From: Planomonospora sp. ID67723
GTDB lineage: Bacteria; Actinomycetota; Actinomycetes; Streptosporangiales; Streptosporangiaceae
DNA length: 64,000 nt
Reading direction: 5' to 3'
NCBI RefSeq assembly: GCF_015711605.1
Contig: NZ_JABTEZ010000002.1
Span: forward strand, 868,001-932,000
Shown: one piece after another, positions 1-7,892 of the stretch
Numbering within the stretch: position 1 is the first letter of the stretch
Layout of the letters: each line of letters starts with the position of its first letter
The notes under the pieces: generated by a model
Told to the model about the DNA's origin: nothing
The model's input: the letters and a program-made list of their open reading frames with translations, nothing else
The model's database searches: none
Translations under genes and position numbers: made by a program

Positions 1-71
1 CCGGCGACCGCGGCCTGATCCGGAGCGGGGTGCTCACGACGCGGGACGGACCGATTCTGAACGGAGCATGC

Positions 72-965
72 ATGACCGACGACAACCGCACACCGGTGAC
101 GGTCATCGGACTGGGCGCGATGGGGAGGGCGCTGGCCGGGGCGTTCCTCGACAACGGCCACCCCACGACGGTGTGGAACCGTACGGCGGGCAGAGCCGGA
201 GAGCTCGCCGCCCGGGGGGCGGCGGTGGCCGCCACCCCCGGCGAGGCGATCACCGCGAGCCCGGTCGTGGTGGTCTGCGTGCTGGACTACGACGCCGTGC
301 ACGAGGTGCTCGACCCGGTGGCCGGCTTTCTGGCCGGCCGGACCCTGGTGAACCTCACCAACGGCACGCCCGGACAGGCGCGCAGGACGGCCGGATGGGC
401 GGCCGGGCACGGTGCGCACTACCTGGACGGCGGCATCATGGCGGTTCCCCCGATGATCGGGGGAACCGGGGCGTTCATCCTCTACAGCGGATCGGCTGAG
501 GCCTTCGGCGCGCACGAGCGGACCCTCGGCGTCCTGGGCTCGGCCATGAACCTGGGAGAGGACACCGGCCTCGCGTCGCTGTACGACGTTGCGCTGCTCA
601 GCGCGATGTACGGGATGTTCGGCGGGTTCCTCCACGCCGCCGCGCTGCTCGGCTCGGAGGGGATCCCGGTCTCCTCGTTTACGCCGTTGCTGGTCTCGTG
701 GCTGCACGCCATGACCGGGAGCCTGCCCGAGATGGCGAAGGCGGTCGACTCGGGCGACCACCCGGCCACCGGGTCGAACCTGGGGATGCAGGCGGCGGCC
801 TACGTCAACCTGCTGGAGGCCAGCCGGGACCAGGGCGTCGGCACCGAACTGGTGGAGCCCATGAGGGCCCTGCTCGACAGGGGCGTCGCCGCGGGTCACG
901 GCGGTGACGGCCTCGCCAGCCTGGTCGGGCTGCTGCGCGCGGAGCCGGTGAAGCTCCATGGCTGA
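72..965 (+). CDS. Imine reductase-like NAD(P)-dependent dehydrogenase (first of a tandem pair)
   Basis: The 297-residue protein opens with a Rossmann motif (GLGAMG, about residue 13) followed by the NRTxxR segment that contacts the NADPH phosphate in this family. The C-terminal half carries YDVALL and glycine-rich helix patterns typical of imine reductases (6-phosphogluconate-dehydrogenase-like fold), which reduce cyclic imines with NADPH. The ATG at 72 was chosen because it follows a CGGAG-like site and leads straight into the Rossmann strand; an in-frame start at 30 would add 14 residues without similarity. It overlaps the longest possible form of the next, paralogous gene. The true substrate is unknown; a hydroxyisobutyrate-dehydrogenase-like role is the alternative. 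Confidence 0.75.
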   Translation: MTDDNRTPVTVIGLGAMGRALAGAFLDNGHPTTVWNRTAGRAGELAARGAAVAATPGEAITASPVVVVCVLDYDAVHEVLDPVAGFLAGRTLVNLTNGTPGQARRTAGWAAGHGAHYLDGGIMAVPPMIGGTGAFILYSGSAEAFGAHERTLGVLGSAMNLGEDTGLASLYDVALLSAMYGMFGGFLHAAALLGSEGIPVSSFTPLLVSWLHAMTGSLPEMAKAVDSGDHPATGSNLGMQAAAYVNLLEASRDQGVGTELVEPMRALLDRGVAAGHGGDGLASLVGLLRAEPVKLHG

Positions 966-972
966 AGCGTTC

Positions 973-1008
973 ACGACCGGCACAGGCACGACCGGCACAG
1001 GCACGACC
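973..1008 (+). repeat. 15-bp tandem repeat between the two imine reductase genes
   Basis: The unit ACGACCGGCACAGGC occurs twice head to tail (973-987, 988-1002) with a partial third copy. It lies between the stop of the first gene and the chosen start of the second. Confidence 0.8.
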
Positions 1009-1029
1009 AGGATCGAAACGGAGCAGACG

Positions 1030-1920
1030 ATGGATCACGGCGACCGCGCACCGGTGGCGGTCCTGGGCCTGGGCCCGATGGGCCGGGCGTTGGCCGGGGC
1101 GTTCCTCGACAACGGCCACCCCACGACGGTGTGGAACCGAACGGCGGCCAGGGCGGACGCCCTCGTCGCCCGGGGCGCCGTGCGTGCGGACACGGTCGCC
1201 GAAGCGGCCGGGGCGAGCCCGCTGGTGATCGCCTGCGTGATCGACTACGACGCCGTGCAGGAGATCGTCGCTCCCGCGGCCGGCGCGCTGAAGGGCCGGA
1301 CCCTGGTGAACCTCACGGCCGACTCGCCCCGCCGCGCCCGCACGATGGCCGCGTGGGCCGGCGAGCACGGCATCGACTACCTCGACGGCGCGATCATGTC
1401 TCCCACCGCGACCATCGGGGGGCCGTCGGCCGTCGTCCTCTACAGCGGGCCGGAGGAGGTCTACCGGACCCACCGGCCGGCGCTGGCGAGCCTGGGCGGC
1501 ACCGCCGTGCACCTCGGCACCGACCCCGGGCGGGCGGCGGCGCACGACGTGGCGCTGCTCGACCTGTTCTGGACCTCCATGAGCGGCCTGGTCCACGCCT
1601 TCGCCCTGGCCGCCGCCGAGGGTGTCACCGCCCGCGAACTCGCCCCCTTCGCCCGGGGGATCGCCGACCTGCTGCCCCCCATCATCGACGGGTTCGCCGA
1701 CGGGATCGACGCCGGGCGCCATCCCGGGGACGACTCCACCATCCGGTCGGCCCTGGCGGGGATGGAGCACATCGTGCACACCGCGGGCTCCCACGGCATC
1801 GACACCGGCGTGCTGAGCGCCGCCGCGGCCGTCGCCCGGCGGGCCGTCGAGGAGGGCCACGGGGACGACGGCTTCTCACGCCTGGCCGAGACGCTGAGGG
1901 GAGCGGTGCCGAGGGGGTGA
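1030..1920 (+). CDS. Imine reductase-like NAD(P)-dependent dehydrogenase (second of a tandem pair)
   Basis: This 296-residue paralogue of the preceding gene has the same layout: GLGPMG nucleotide loop, NRTAAR phosphate-contact region and a helical C-terminal dimerisation half with HDVALLD. A 49-nt segment coding for the end of the first helix and second strand is identical in the two genes (133-181 and 1091-1139). The ATG at 1030 was preferred over 958 because the extra 24 residues come from a 15-bp tandem repeat rich in Thr/Gly codons and a GGAG-like site precedes 1030. It probably shares a transcript with the first gene. No cofactor-recycling or biosynthetic genes are adjacent to suggest the substrate. 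Confidence 0.74.
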   Translation: MDHGDRAPVAVLGLGPMGRALAGAFLDNGHPTTVWNRTAARADALVARGAVRADTVAEAAGASPLVIACVIDYDAVQEIVAPAAGALKGRTLVNLTADSPRRARTMAAWAGEHGIDYLDGAIMSPTATIGGPSAVVLYSGPEEVYRTHRPALASLGGTAVHLGTDPGRAAAHDVALLDLFWTSMSGLVHAFALAAAEGVTARELAPFARGIADLLPPIIDGFADGIDAGRHPGDDSTIRSALAGMEHIVHTAGSHGIDTGVLSAAAAVARRAVEEGHGDDGFSRLAETLRGAVPRG

Positions 1921-2092
1921 GGAGGGCCGGCCGAGCCGCGGGAACCGCCGTGCGGGTCTGCGCCCTAACCTCCGCGCCGTCCGGAGGAAACGTTTGCTCT
2001 CGGGTTTGCGGAAAGTTTGAGTGAGGAGAATACAGCCGTTCATATGTATTCGATCTACTTTCCGCCTACCGTGAAGGCAACGAGGAGGCGCC

Positions 2093-3247
2093 ATGCTTCG
2101 CCGTACGTTGTTGCGCACCGGAGGGCTGACCGCCGGGGCGGTGTTCACCGGTTCGCTCTGGCAGGAGGCCGCCTGCGTCACCCCTTCCGGCGCGGCGAGT
2201 CCGTACCGCTCGTCCGGGAGCCCCTACGGCCCGCCCGGCCCGCCCGACGCCAACGGTCTCGCACTGCCGCCGGGGTTCACCGGCAGGATCGTGGCCCGCA
2301 CCGGCCGCAGGGTCGGCGGGACGCTCTGGCACCCGGCGCCCGACGGGGGAGCGTGCTTCGCCGACGGCGACGGCTGGATCTACGTGTCGAACTCCGAGAT
2401 CCCGCTGCTCGGCGGGGCCTCGGCGATCAGGTTCGGTCCCGGCGGTGAGATCCGCGGCGCCTACCGCATCCTGTCGGGCACCAACCTCAACTGCGCCGGC
2501 GGGCGCACTCCCTGGGACACCTGGCTGTCGTGCGAGGAGATCCTGCGCGGCCGGGTCTTCGAGTGCGACCCGTACGGCGAGCGCGCCGCGATGCCGCGCC
2601 TGGCCATGGGCCGCTTCAAGCACGAGGCCGCCGCCTGCGACCCCGACAGGAAGGCCGTCTACCTGACCGAGGACGAGGCCGACGGCTGCTTCTACCGCTT
2701 CCTGCCCACGGTGTGGGGCGACCTCACGGCCGGGCGGCTGGAGGTGCTCTGCACGGACTCAGGCACCGGGCCGGTGACCTGGGAGCGGGTGCCCAACCCG
2801 GCGGCGCCGCTGATCCCGACCCGGCATCAGGTGCGGCAGGCCAAGCACTTCTCCGGCGGCGAGGGCTGCCACTACGACGGCGGCGTCTGCTTCTTCACCA
2901 CCAAGGGCGACAACCGGGTGTGGGCCTACGACGCCGAGAACGAGCGCCTGGAGATCGTCTACGATGCGGACTCCCCCCTGACCGGGGTGGACAACATCAC
3001 CGGCACCTCCGGCGGCGACCTCTACGTCGCCGAGGACGGCGGCAACATGGAGATCAACCTGATCACCCCGGACCGCGTGGTCACCCCGTTCCTGCGGGTC
3101 GACGGCCATCCCAAGTCGGAGATCACCGGTCCCGCCTTCTCCCCGGACGGCACCCGCCTGTACTTCTCCTCCCAGCGCGGCGCCCGCGGTGACGCCGCCG
3201 GGACCGACGGCGTCACCTACGAGGTCACCGGCCCGTTCCGCCGCTGA
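2093..3247 (+). CDS. Secreted PhoX-family (DUF839) protein with Tat signal
   Basis: The 384-residue protein begins with a twin-arginine signal (RRTLLRTGG at residues 3-11, then a short hydrophobic run), so it is probably exported folded by the Tat system. The segment GGRTPWDTWLSCEE near residue 130 is the hallmark of PhoX-type proteins (DUF839), calcium/iron-dependent phosphatases built as a beta propeller; later blades (GDNRVWAYD, DLYVAEDGGN) fit. It is shorter than classical PhoX, so phosphatase activity is inferred, not shown. A strong GAGGAGG site at 2082-2088 supports the ATG. It stands alone between the reductase pair and the oppositely oriented GH3 gene. Confidence 0.75.
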   Translation: MLRRTLLRTGGLTAGAVFTGSLWQEAACVTPSGAASPYRSSGSPYGPPGPPDANGLALPPGFTGRIVARTGRRVGGTLWHPAPDGGACFADGDGWIYVSNSEIPLLGGASAIRFGPGGEIRGAYRILSGTNLNCAGGRTPWDTWLSCEEILRGRVFECDPYGERAAMPRLAMGRFKHEAAACDPDRKAVYLTEDEADGCFYRFLPTVWGDLTAGRLEVLCTDSGTGPVTWERVPNPAAPLIPTRHQVRQAKHFSGGEGCHYDGGVCFFTTKGDNRVWAYDAENERLEIVYDADSPLTGVDNITGTSGGDLYVAEDGGNMEINLITPDRVVTPFLRVDGHPKSEITGPAFSPDGTRLYFSSQRGARGDAAGTDGVTYEVTGPFRR

Positions 3248-3248
3248 C

Positions 3249-3265
3249 CGGGCGGGTGCCCGCCC
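3249..3265. terminator. GC-rich hairpin between convergent genes
   Basis: GGGCGGG at 3250-3256 pairs with CCCGCCC at 3259-3265 in the 33-bp gap between two convergent genes. There is no T-run, so its role in termination is inferred from position. Confidence 0.4.
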
Positions 3266-3280
3266 CGGGCGGAGGGCTCC

Positions 3281-5035
3281 TCAGATCGCGATGTCCAGCC
3301 CGTGGCCGAGCGGGAACAGCGGGTCCCGGGTGTCGCCGGGCACGTCGGGACGGCTGCGCCGGACCTCTTCCATCGACCGGGGCAGCTCGAACGGCAGCCG
3401 CCCCCGGGGTGCGGCCCGGCCGAAGACGACGTCGAGTACGGCCCGGTCGTCCGCGCCGTACTCGCCGATGAGCGCGGCGGCGCGTGCGGCGATCTCCGGG
3501 ATGACCGCGGGCCGCTCCAGGCGGATCACCACCACGGTGGGCACCGCCTCCAGCACGGCGAGGACCTCCTCGAGCCGCTCGTCGTCGAAGGCGAGCGATC
3601 CGGCGCGGAAGAACGTCTCGAAGAAGCCGCCGGTGCGAGGCTCGTGGGGGGTGGGCAGGCGCAGCAGCGCCACGTCGGCGGCGGCCGGGTCTGCCACCGG
3701 CTCGGCGTACTCGGCGGCGACCGCCGCGTCGACGCCCTCGGCGTACAGGCGCGGGCGGCCCGGCAGCGGCAGCACGCCGTCCCCGGTCAGCACGGTCAGG
3801 CAACGGCGCTGCGCGCTCTCGCCCAGAGTCCGGAACTCCGCGCTCCCCACGATCTCCTCGGCCCGGTCCGGGTCGGCGAAGCGGTGCTCGAACAGGCCGA
3901 GCCGGAACTTCTCGCGCAGCAGCCGGCGGACCGAGGCGTCGATCCTGTCCTCGCCCACCAGCCCGCCGCGCACCAGCTCGACGATCAGCTCCGGGCAGGC
4001 CTCGCCGCCGAACTGGTCCGCCCCCGCCTCGATCGCCTTGAGCGCGCGCCCGGCCGGGGTGAGGTGCTCCACCCCCCAGGCCTTGGCCTCCAGGTGGTGG
4101 GGGCCGATGCGGGTGTCGTTGAGCAACTGCCAGTCGGTGCAGACGATGCCGTCGAAGCCGAGCTCCTCGCGGAGCAGGCCGGTGACGACCTGCTTGTTGA
4201 AGCCGAAGCCCACCTCCTCGTAGGCGGTGCCGACCGGCACGCCGTAGTACGGCATGATCTGCGTGGCCCCGGCGGCGATGGCGGCCCTGAACGGCGCCAG
4301 GTGGTAGTCGAAGTTGCCGCCCGGGTAGACCTGCTCCTTGCCGTAGGCGAAGTGCGGGTCCTCACCGTCTTTCTGCGGGCCGCCGCCGGGAAAGTGCTTG
4401 ACCATGCAGGCCACGCTCTCCGCGCCGGACCCCGGCCCCCGCATGCCCTCCAGGTAGGCCGTCACCAGACGCGAGGTCAGCCCGGCGTCGGCACCGAAGG
4501 TGCCGCTGATACGCGACCACCGGGGCTCGGTGGCCAGGTCGATCTGCGGATGCAGCGCGACCCGGATGCCCACGGCCAGGTACTCCCGGCGCACCACGTC
4601 GGCGTAGCGGCGCACCAGGCCGGCGTCGCCGATCGCGGCCAGGCCCGTGGTCTCCGGCCACCGGGAGAACGCCCCGGCGAGCATCGCCGTACCGGGGTTG
4701 TCGGTGAAGGCGTGCCGGGGGTCGGTGGAGACGGTGACCGGGATGCCGAGCCGGGTCTCTGCCGCCATCTCCTGCAGGCGGTTGTGCCACTGCGCCATCT
4801 GCCGGGGGCCCGCGCCGCCCAGCAGGTTGAAGTGGCTCATCAGCCGGCCCTGCACCATCTCGGTGGTGGGCACGCCGCCGGGCTGGGCGGCCGGGTCCTC
4901 GACCGGGCTGCCGTCGGTGTTCATGGCCAGCATGGTGTGGAACATCAGGCCGGCCTTCTCCTGGAGCGTCATCCGCTCCAGCAGATCGGTGACCCGCTCC
5001 TCGACCGGCAGCGCCGGGTCCTGGTAGGGCGGCAT
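3281..5035 (-). CDS. Glycoside hydrolase family 3 protein (beta-glucosidase/xylosidase type)
   Basis: The 584-residue enzyme has the GH3 N-terminal TIM barrel (about residues 10-340) with KHFPG at 213-217 and the nucleophile Asp301 in the VCTDW motif, followed by the alpha/beta sandwich domain. No signal peptide or fibronectin-III tail is visible, so it probably acts in the cytoplasm on imported oligosaccharides. The ATG at 5035 begins the conserved reading; the open frame upstream reaches 5392 only by running through a decayed transporter gene in the wrong frame. That MFS remnant and a palindrome lie upstream, then a divergent TetR regulator, suggesting a former sugar uptake and hydrolysis unit. 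Exact glycosidic specificity cannot be read. Confidence 0.85.
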   Translation of the reverse strand: MPPYQDPALPVEERVTDLLERMTLQEKAGLMFHTMLAMNTDGSPVEDPAAQPGGVPTTEMVQGRLMSHFNLLGGAGPRQMAQWHNRLQEMAAETRLGIPVTVSTDPRHAFTDNPGTAMLAGAFSRWPETTGLAAIGDAGLVRRYADVVRREYLAVGIRVALHPQIDLATEPRWSRISGTFGADAGLTSRLVTAYLEGMRGPGSGAESVACMVKHFPGGGPQKDGEDPHFAYGKEQVYPGGNFDYHLAPFRAAIAAGATQIMPYYGVPVGTAYEEVGFGFNKQVVTGLLREELGFDGIVCTDWQLLNDTRIGPHHLEAKAWGVEHLTPAGRALKAIEAGADQFGGEACPELIVELVRGGLVGEDRIDASVRRLLREKFRLGLFEHRFADPDRAEEIVGSAEFRTLGESAQRRCLTVLTGDGVLPLPGRPRLYAEGVDAAVAAEYAEPVADPAAADVALLRLPTPHEPRTGGFFETFFRAGSLAFDDERLEEVLAVLEAVPTVVVIRLERPAVIPEIAARAAALIGEYGADDRAVLDVVFGRAAPRGRLPFELPRSMEEVRRSRPDVPGDTRDPLFPLGHGLDIAI

Positions 5036-5070
5036 TCTCCGGGGTTCCCCTTTTCTCGAGACAGAAGTGA

Positions 5071-5250
5071 TCAGCAGAGGCCGGGCGGCGCCGGGGCGAT
5101 GATCGGCACCAGTGACTGGGGCAGCGCGTTGGCGATGTTCAGCACGCCCATGTCCTTGGCCGACTCCTTGGCGTCCGGTGGCACCGCGGCGGCGAGGGCG
5201 AGGTCGACGGCCATGTACAGGCCCTCTCGGGGGGCAACCGAGCCGGTCGA
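5071..5250 (-). pseudogene. C-terminal fragment of an MFS transporter (relic)
   Basis: On the minus strand a frame open from about 5250 to a TGA at 5071 encodes LYMAVDLAL followed by KDMGVLNIANALPQS, the very typical cytoplasmic loop and last-helix signature of actinobacterial MFS sugar permeases. Further upstream the frame is closed by a stop, and no matching N-terminal part exists before the divergent regulator at 5487. The fragment is therefore the end of a deleted transporter that presumably worked with the GH3 enzyme immediately downstream. Family recognition rests on this single conserved segment. Confidence 0.7.
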
Positions 5251-5353
5251 TCATGTAGTGCGCCTGGTAGCCGGCGAGCCTTCGCCACGGGCGCCTCCTC
5301 GAAAAGCAGGGGTGGAAGCTCGTCAGCGCGACGAGTGGGTCAACGGTACGTAA

Positions 5354-5375
5354 AAACTTATTGCTCAGTAAGTTT
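5354..5375. promoter_or_regulatory. Palindromic operator, probably for the adjacent TetR protein
   Basis: Perfect 7-bp inverted arms AAACTTA and TAAGTTT flank an 8-bp centre that contains CTCAGTA. This AT-rich site stands out in the GC-rich surroundings and lies between the GH3/MFS-relic side and the TetR gene at 5487. TetR-family operators of this look and position are common; binding is inferred. A similar half site (ACTTACT) occurs near 6838 beyond the regulator gene. Confidence 0.55.
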
Positions 5376-5474
5376 CTGGCAGGGTGATTCACATCACACC
5401 GGTGTCCTCGGTGAGCGCCCGGCGCGGCTCGCGCCGATCCCTTCTCCGGTACGGCCCCCGTCCCGGCCGGGTCC

Positions 5475-5480
5475 TAGGCT
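5475..5480 (+). promoter_or_regulatory. -10 box for a probable leaderless transcript
   Basis: TAGGCT ends 6 nt before the GTG at 5487, so transcription would start on or next to the start codon. No Shine-Dalgarno sequence is present, in line with a leaderless message. Confidence 0.45.
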
Positions 5481-5486
5481 GTCCGG

Positions 5487-6785
5487 GTGAGCCCTCGCAC
5501 GCCTTCGTCTCCGTCCGCCCCCGCCCGTTCCGGCCGCGGCGCCCGCGGGGGCTACACCGTCGGTGACGTGCGCAGGCGGCGCATCATCGAGGTCGCGATC
5601 AAGCACTTCGCCGACCGCGGCTACCACGCCGCCTCGCTGACCCGCATCGCCGAGGAGGTCGGCATCACCCAGCCGGGGGTGCTGCACCACTTCCGGACAA
5701 AGGAACAGCTGATGCTCGCGGTCCTGGAGCACCGCGACGCGCTCGCCGCCGAGCGCGAGTTCGCCGAGGAGCCGGGATCGGCGGCCGAGGCGCTGCGCGC
5801 GCTGGTGCGCCTGGCGGAGTTCAACACCTCCCAGCCCGGCCTGCTGCGGATGTTCACCACGCTCGCGGGGGAGGCGGCCGATCCCGCCCACCCGGCCCAC
5901 GCCTACTTCACCGGCCGCTACGCCATGGTGCTCGGCCGGGTCGAAGAGTCCCTGCGCAAGGGGTCCGAGAGCGGAGAGCTGCGTGCCGGCATCGACCACG
6001 GCGCGATCGCCAGGGAGATCGCCGCCGTCATGGACGGCCTGCAGATCCAGTGGTGCCTGCGGCCCGACTCCGTGGACATGGTCGGGCAGTTCCGCGACTA
6101 CGCCGACCGGCTGGTCCGGTCGGTCACGCCGGACGGCCGCGGCCTCGGCGAGCCGTCCGCCGGTCCCGCGCCCGCCGCGGTCCCGCCGGATCCGCCGGCG
6201 CCCGGCCCGCGCGCCGCGCAGGAGCGGTCGGGAAGCCGCCGGGCCGCCATCCTGCTGGCGGCGCTGGAGGTCTTCGCCGAGCGGGGGTTCCGCGGCGCGT
6301 CGCTGGCGGCCGTGGCCGAGCGGGCGGGCCTGTCCCAGCAGGGGCTGCTGCACTACTTCCCGAACAAGGAGCGCCTGCTCGTCGACATGCTCGACCTGCG
6401 CGAACGCATCGACTCGCTGCGCATGCTCGCCGAAACGGAGACGTCGCCGCGACTGGAGCACATCGTCCAGCTGGCCGAGTACAACGCCACCCGCCCCGGT
6501 GTGCTGCAGGCGTTCACCGTGCTGGCGGCCGAGAGCGTCACCGACGACCATCCGGCGCGCGACTACTTCGCGGAGCGCTACGCCAGGATGCGCGAGCTGG
6601 GTGAGAGGGCGCTGCGCGCGGAGCTGGGAGACGCCCTCCCCGGCGGACTGACTCCCGCCGAGGGCGCGGCCCTCCTGCTCGCCGTCCAGGACGGGGTCCA
6701 GCTGCAGTGGCTGCTGGACCCCGAGGCGGTCGGCCTCCCCTCGCTGGTGGGGGCCTTCGCCCGGCTGCTGAAGGCGCACTCATGA
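5487..6785 (+). CDS. Double TetR-family regulator (two complete repressor units in one chain)
   Basis: At 432 residues this is twice the usual TetR length. Residues about 28-85 form one TetR helix-turn-helix (LTRIAEEVGI...GVLHHFRTKE) and about 250-308 a second (LAAVAERAGLS...GLLHYFPNKE). Each is followed by a matching ligand/dimerisation half: LAEFNTSQPGLL and LAEYNATRPGVL occur at the equivalent points, so the whole repressor was duplicated and joined by a Pro/Ala-rich linker (about 218-246). It may bind its operator as an intramolecular pseudodimer. The likely target is the palindrome at 5354-5375 and the GH3 gene. The GTG is supported by a leaderless-type -10 box. Confidence 0.85.
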   Translation: MSPRTPSSPSAPARSGRGARGGYTVGDVRRRRIIEVAIKHFADRGYHAASLTRIAEEVGITQPGVLHHFRTKEQLMLAVLEHRDALAAEREFAEEPGSAAEALRALVRLAEFNTSQPGLLRMFTTLAGEAADPAHPAHAYFTGRYAMVLGRVEESLRKGSESGELRAGIDHGAIAREIAAVMDGLQIQWCLRPDSVDMVGQFRDYADRLVRSVTPDGRGLGEPSAGPAPAAVPPDPPAPGPRAAQERSGSRRAAILLAALEVFAERGFRGASLAAVAERAGLSQQGLLHYFPNKERLLVDMLDLRERIDSLRMLAETETSPRLEHIVQLAEYNATRPGVLQAFTVLAAESVTDDHPARDYFAERYARMRELGERALRAELGDALPGGLTPAEGAALLLAVQDGVQLQWLLDPEAVGLPSLVGAFARLLKAHS

Positions 6786-6906
6786 CGTCCGGGCGTCCAC
6801 CGAAGGGAATATAACGACTGCATAAAGACACCTACCACTTACTCGGTTCCATGGTTCATGCTCCCTCCGTGGCGAGCTCTCGCCGCAGACACCTCAGGAG
6901 CCCCCC

Positions 6907-7833
6907 ATGAAACTGACCCGACGGCTGGCCGCCGTCCTCGCGGCCTCGTCCCTCCTCGTGCCCGCCCTCCCCCCGGCCGCGACCGGAGCCGCGGTCACGG
7001 CCGGAACCCCGGCGGCCGGAACCGGGGCGCGGCAGCCGCTGACCATCCTGCTGAGCAACGACGACGGCTACAGCGCTCCCGGCATCAAGGCCGTCTTCGA
7101 CAAGCTCACCGCCGCCGGGCACGACGTCACCATCGTCGCCCCCGCCACGAACCAGAGCGGGGCGAGCGTCAAGCGCACCGTCGAGGAGGGCCACCAGGTC
7201 ACCGCCCGGAAGGTCTCCGAGAAGGTCTGGGCCGTCACCGGCACCCCCGGCGACTCGGTGCTGTTCGGCCTGGGCCACGTCTTCGCCGGCCGCAAGGTCG
7301 ATCTGGTGGTCTCCGGCACCAACTTCGGCCAGAACATCGGCGTCATCGTCAACAACTCGGGCACGGTCGGCGCGGCGGTCACCGCGATCGACCTGGGCGT
7401 GCCCGCCGTCGCGGTGAGCACCGAGTTCGACTTCACGAACACGCAGAACACGATCGCCAACATGCCCGCCACCGCCGACTTCACCGTCAGGCTCGTGGAA
7501 CGGCTCCAGGACCGGGCCCGCGGCGGACGCCTGCTGCCCGAGCACACGGGGCTCAACGTCAACTACCCGACGCGCCCCGGCCTGGCCCCGCCGGCCGGCG
7601 TCGCGCTCACCCGGCAGACCCGCAAGGAGCTGTTCGCCCACGGTTACCGGCAGACCGCCCCGGACGCCTTCACCATGAAGGTCTCCTACCGGGCGGACAC
7701 GGCCGGTGAGCCGGGCAGCGACCTCGCCGCCCTCGCCGTGGGCAAGATCAGCGTCACCCCGGTCGACGCCGACTGGAGCGCCGGCCCGGTCGCCTACGCC
7801 AGGACCGCCGCGCTCCTGACCGGGCTGCGGTGA
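6907..7833 (+). CDS. Secreted SurE-like 5'/3'-nucleotidase
   Basis: The 308-residue protein has an N-terminal signal peptide (KLTRR then a hydrophobic Ala/Leu stretch to about residue 30) followed by a SurE domain. Metal and phosphate motifs are visible: LLSNDDGY (about 49), GTPGDS (about 116), SGTNFGQN (about 138, Thr in place of the usual Ile) and NNSGTVGAA. SurE enzymes are normally cytoplasmic nucleotidases/exopolyphosphatases; export suggests scavenging of phosphate from extracellular nucleotides, an inference. AGGAG at 6896-6900 supports the ATG. It is monocistronic between the TetR gene and the convergent MarR-GNAT gene. Confidence 0.82.
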   Translation: MKLTRRLAAVLAASSLLVPALPPAATGAAVTAGTPAAGTGARQPLTILLSNDDGYSAPGIKAVFDKLTAAGHDVTIVAPATNQSGASVKRTVEEGHQVTARKVSEKVWAVTGTPGDSVLFGLGHVFAGRKVDLVVSGTNFGQNIGVIVNNSGTVGAAVTAIDLGVPAVAVSTEFDFTNTQNTIANMPATADFTVRLVERLQDRARGGRLLPEHTGLNVNYPTRPGLAPPAGVALTRQTRKELFAHGYRQTAPDAFTMKVSYRADTAGEPGSDLAALAVGKISVTPVDADWSAGPVAYARTAALLTGLR

Positions 7834-7860
7834 CGGGCGAGTCCGCCTTCCGGATTCCCT

Positions 7861-7892
7861 GACGGGCCGCCGGTCCCCGCCGGCGGCCCGTC
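7861..7892. terminator. Bidirectional hairpin terminator
   Basis: GACGGGCCGCCGG (7861-7873) pairs perfectly with CCGGCGGCCCGTC (7880-7892) around a 6-nt loop. It lies between convergent genes and overlaps the last bases of the minus-strand gene. Confidence 0.6.

Noticed and set aside
72-1920. 3-hydroxyisobutyrate dehydrogenase for the tandem reductases
   Set aside because: The catalytic Lys region GxxxKxxxN of that family is not present, whereas imine-reductase C-terminal patterns are.
5036-5392. N-terminal extension of the GH3 gene
   Set aside because: The extension reads the MFS relic in the wrong frame and lacks GH3 similarity.
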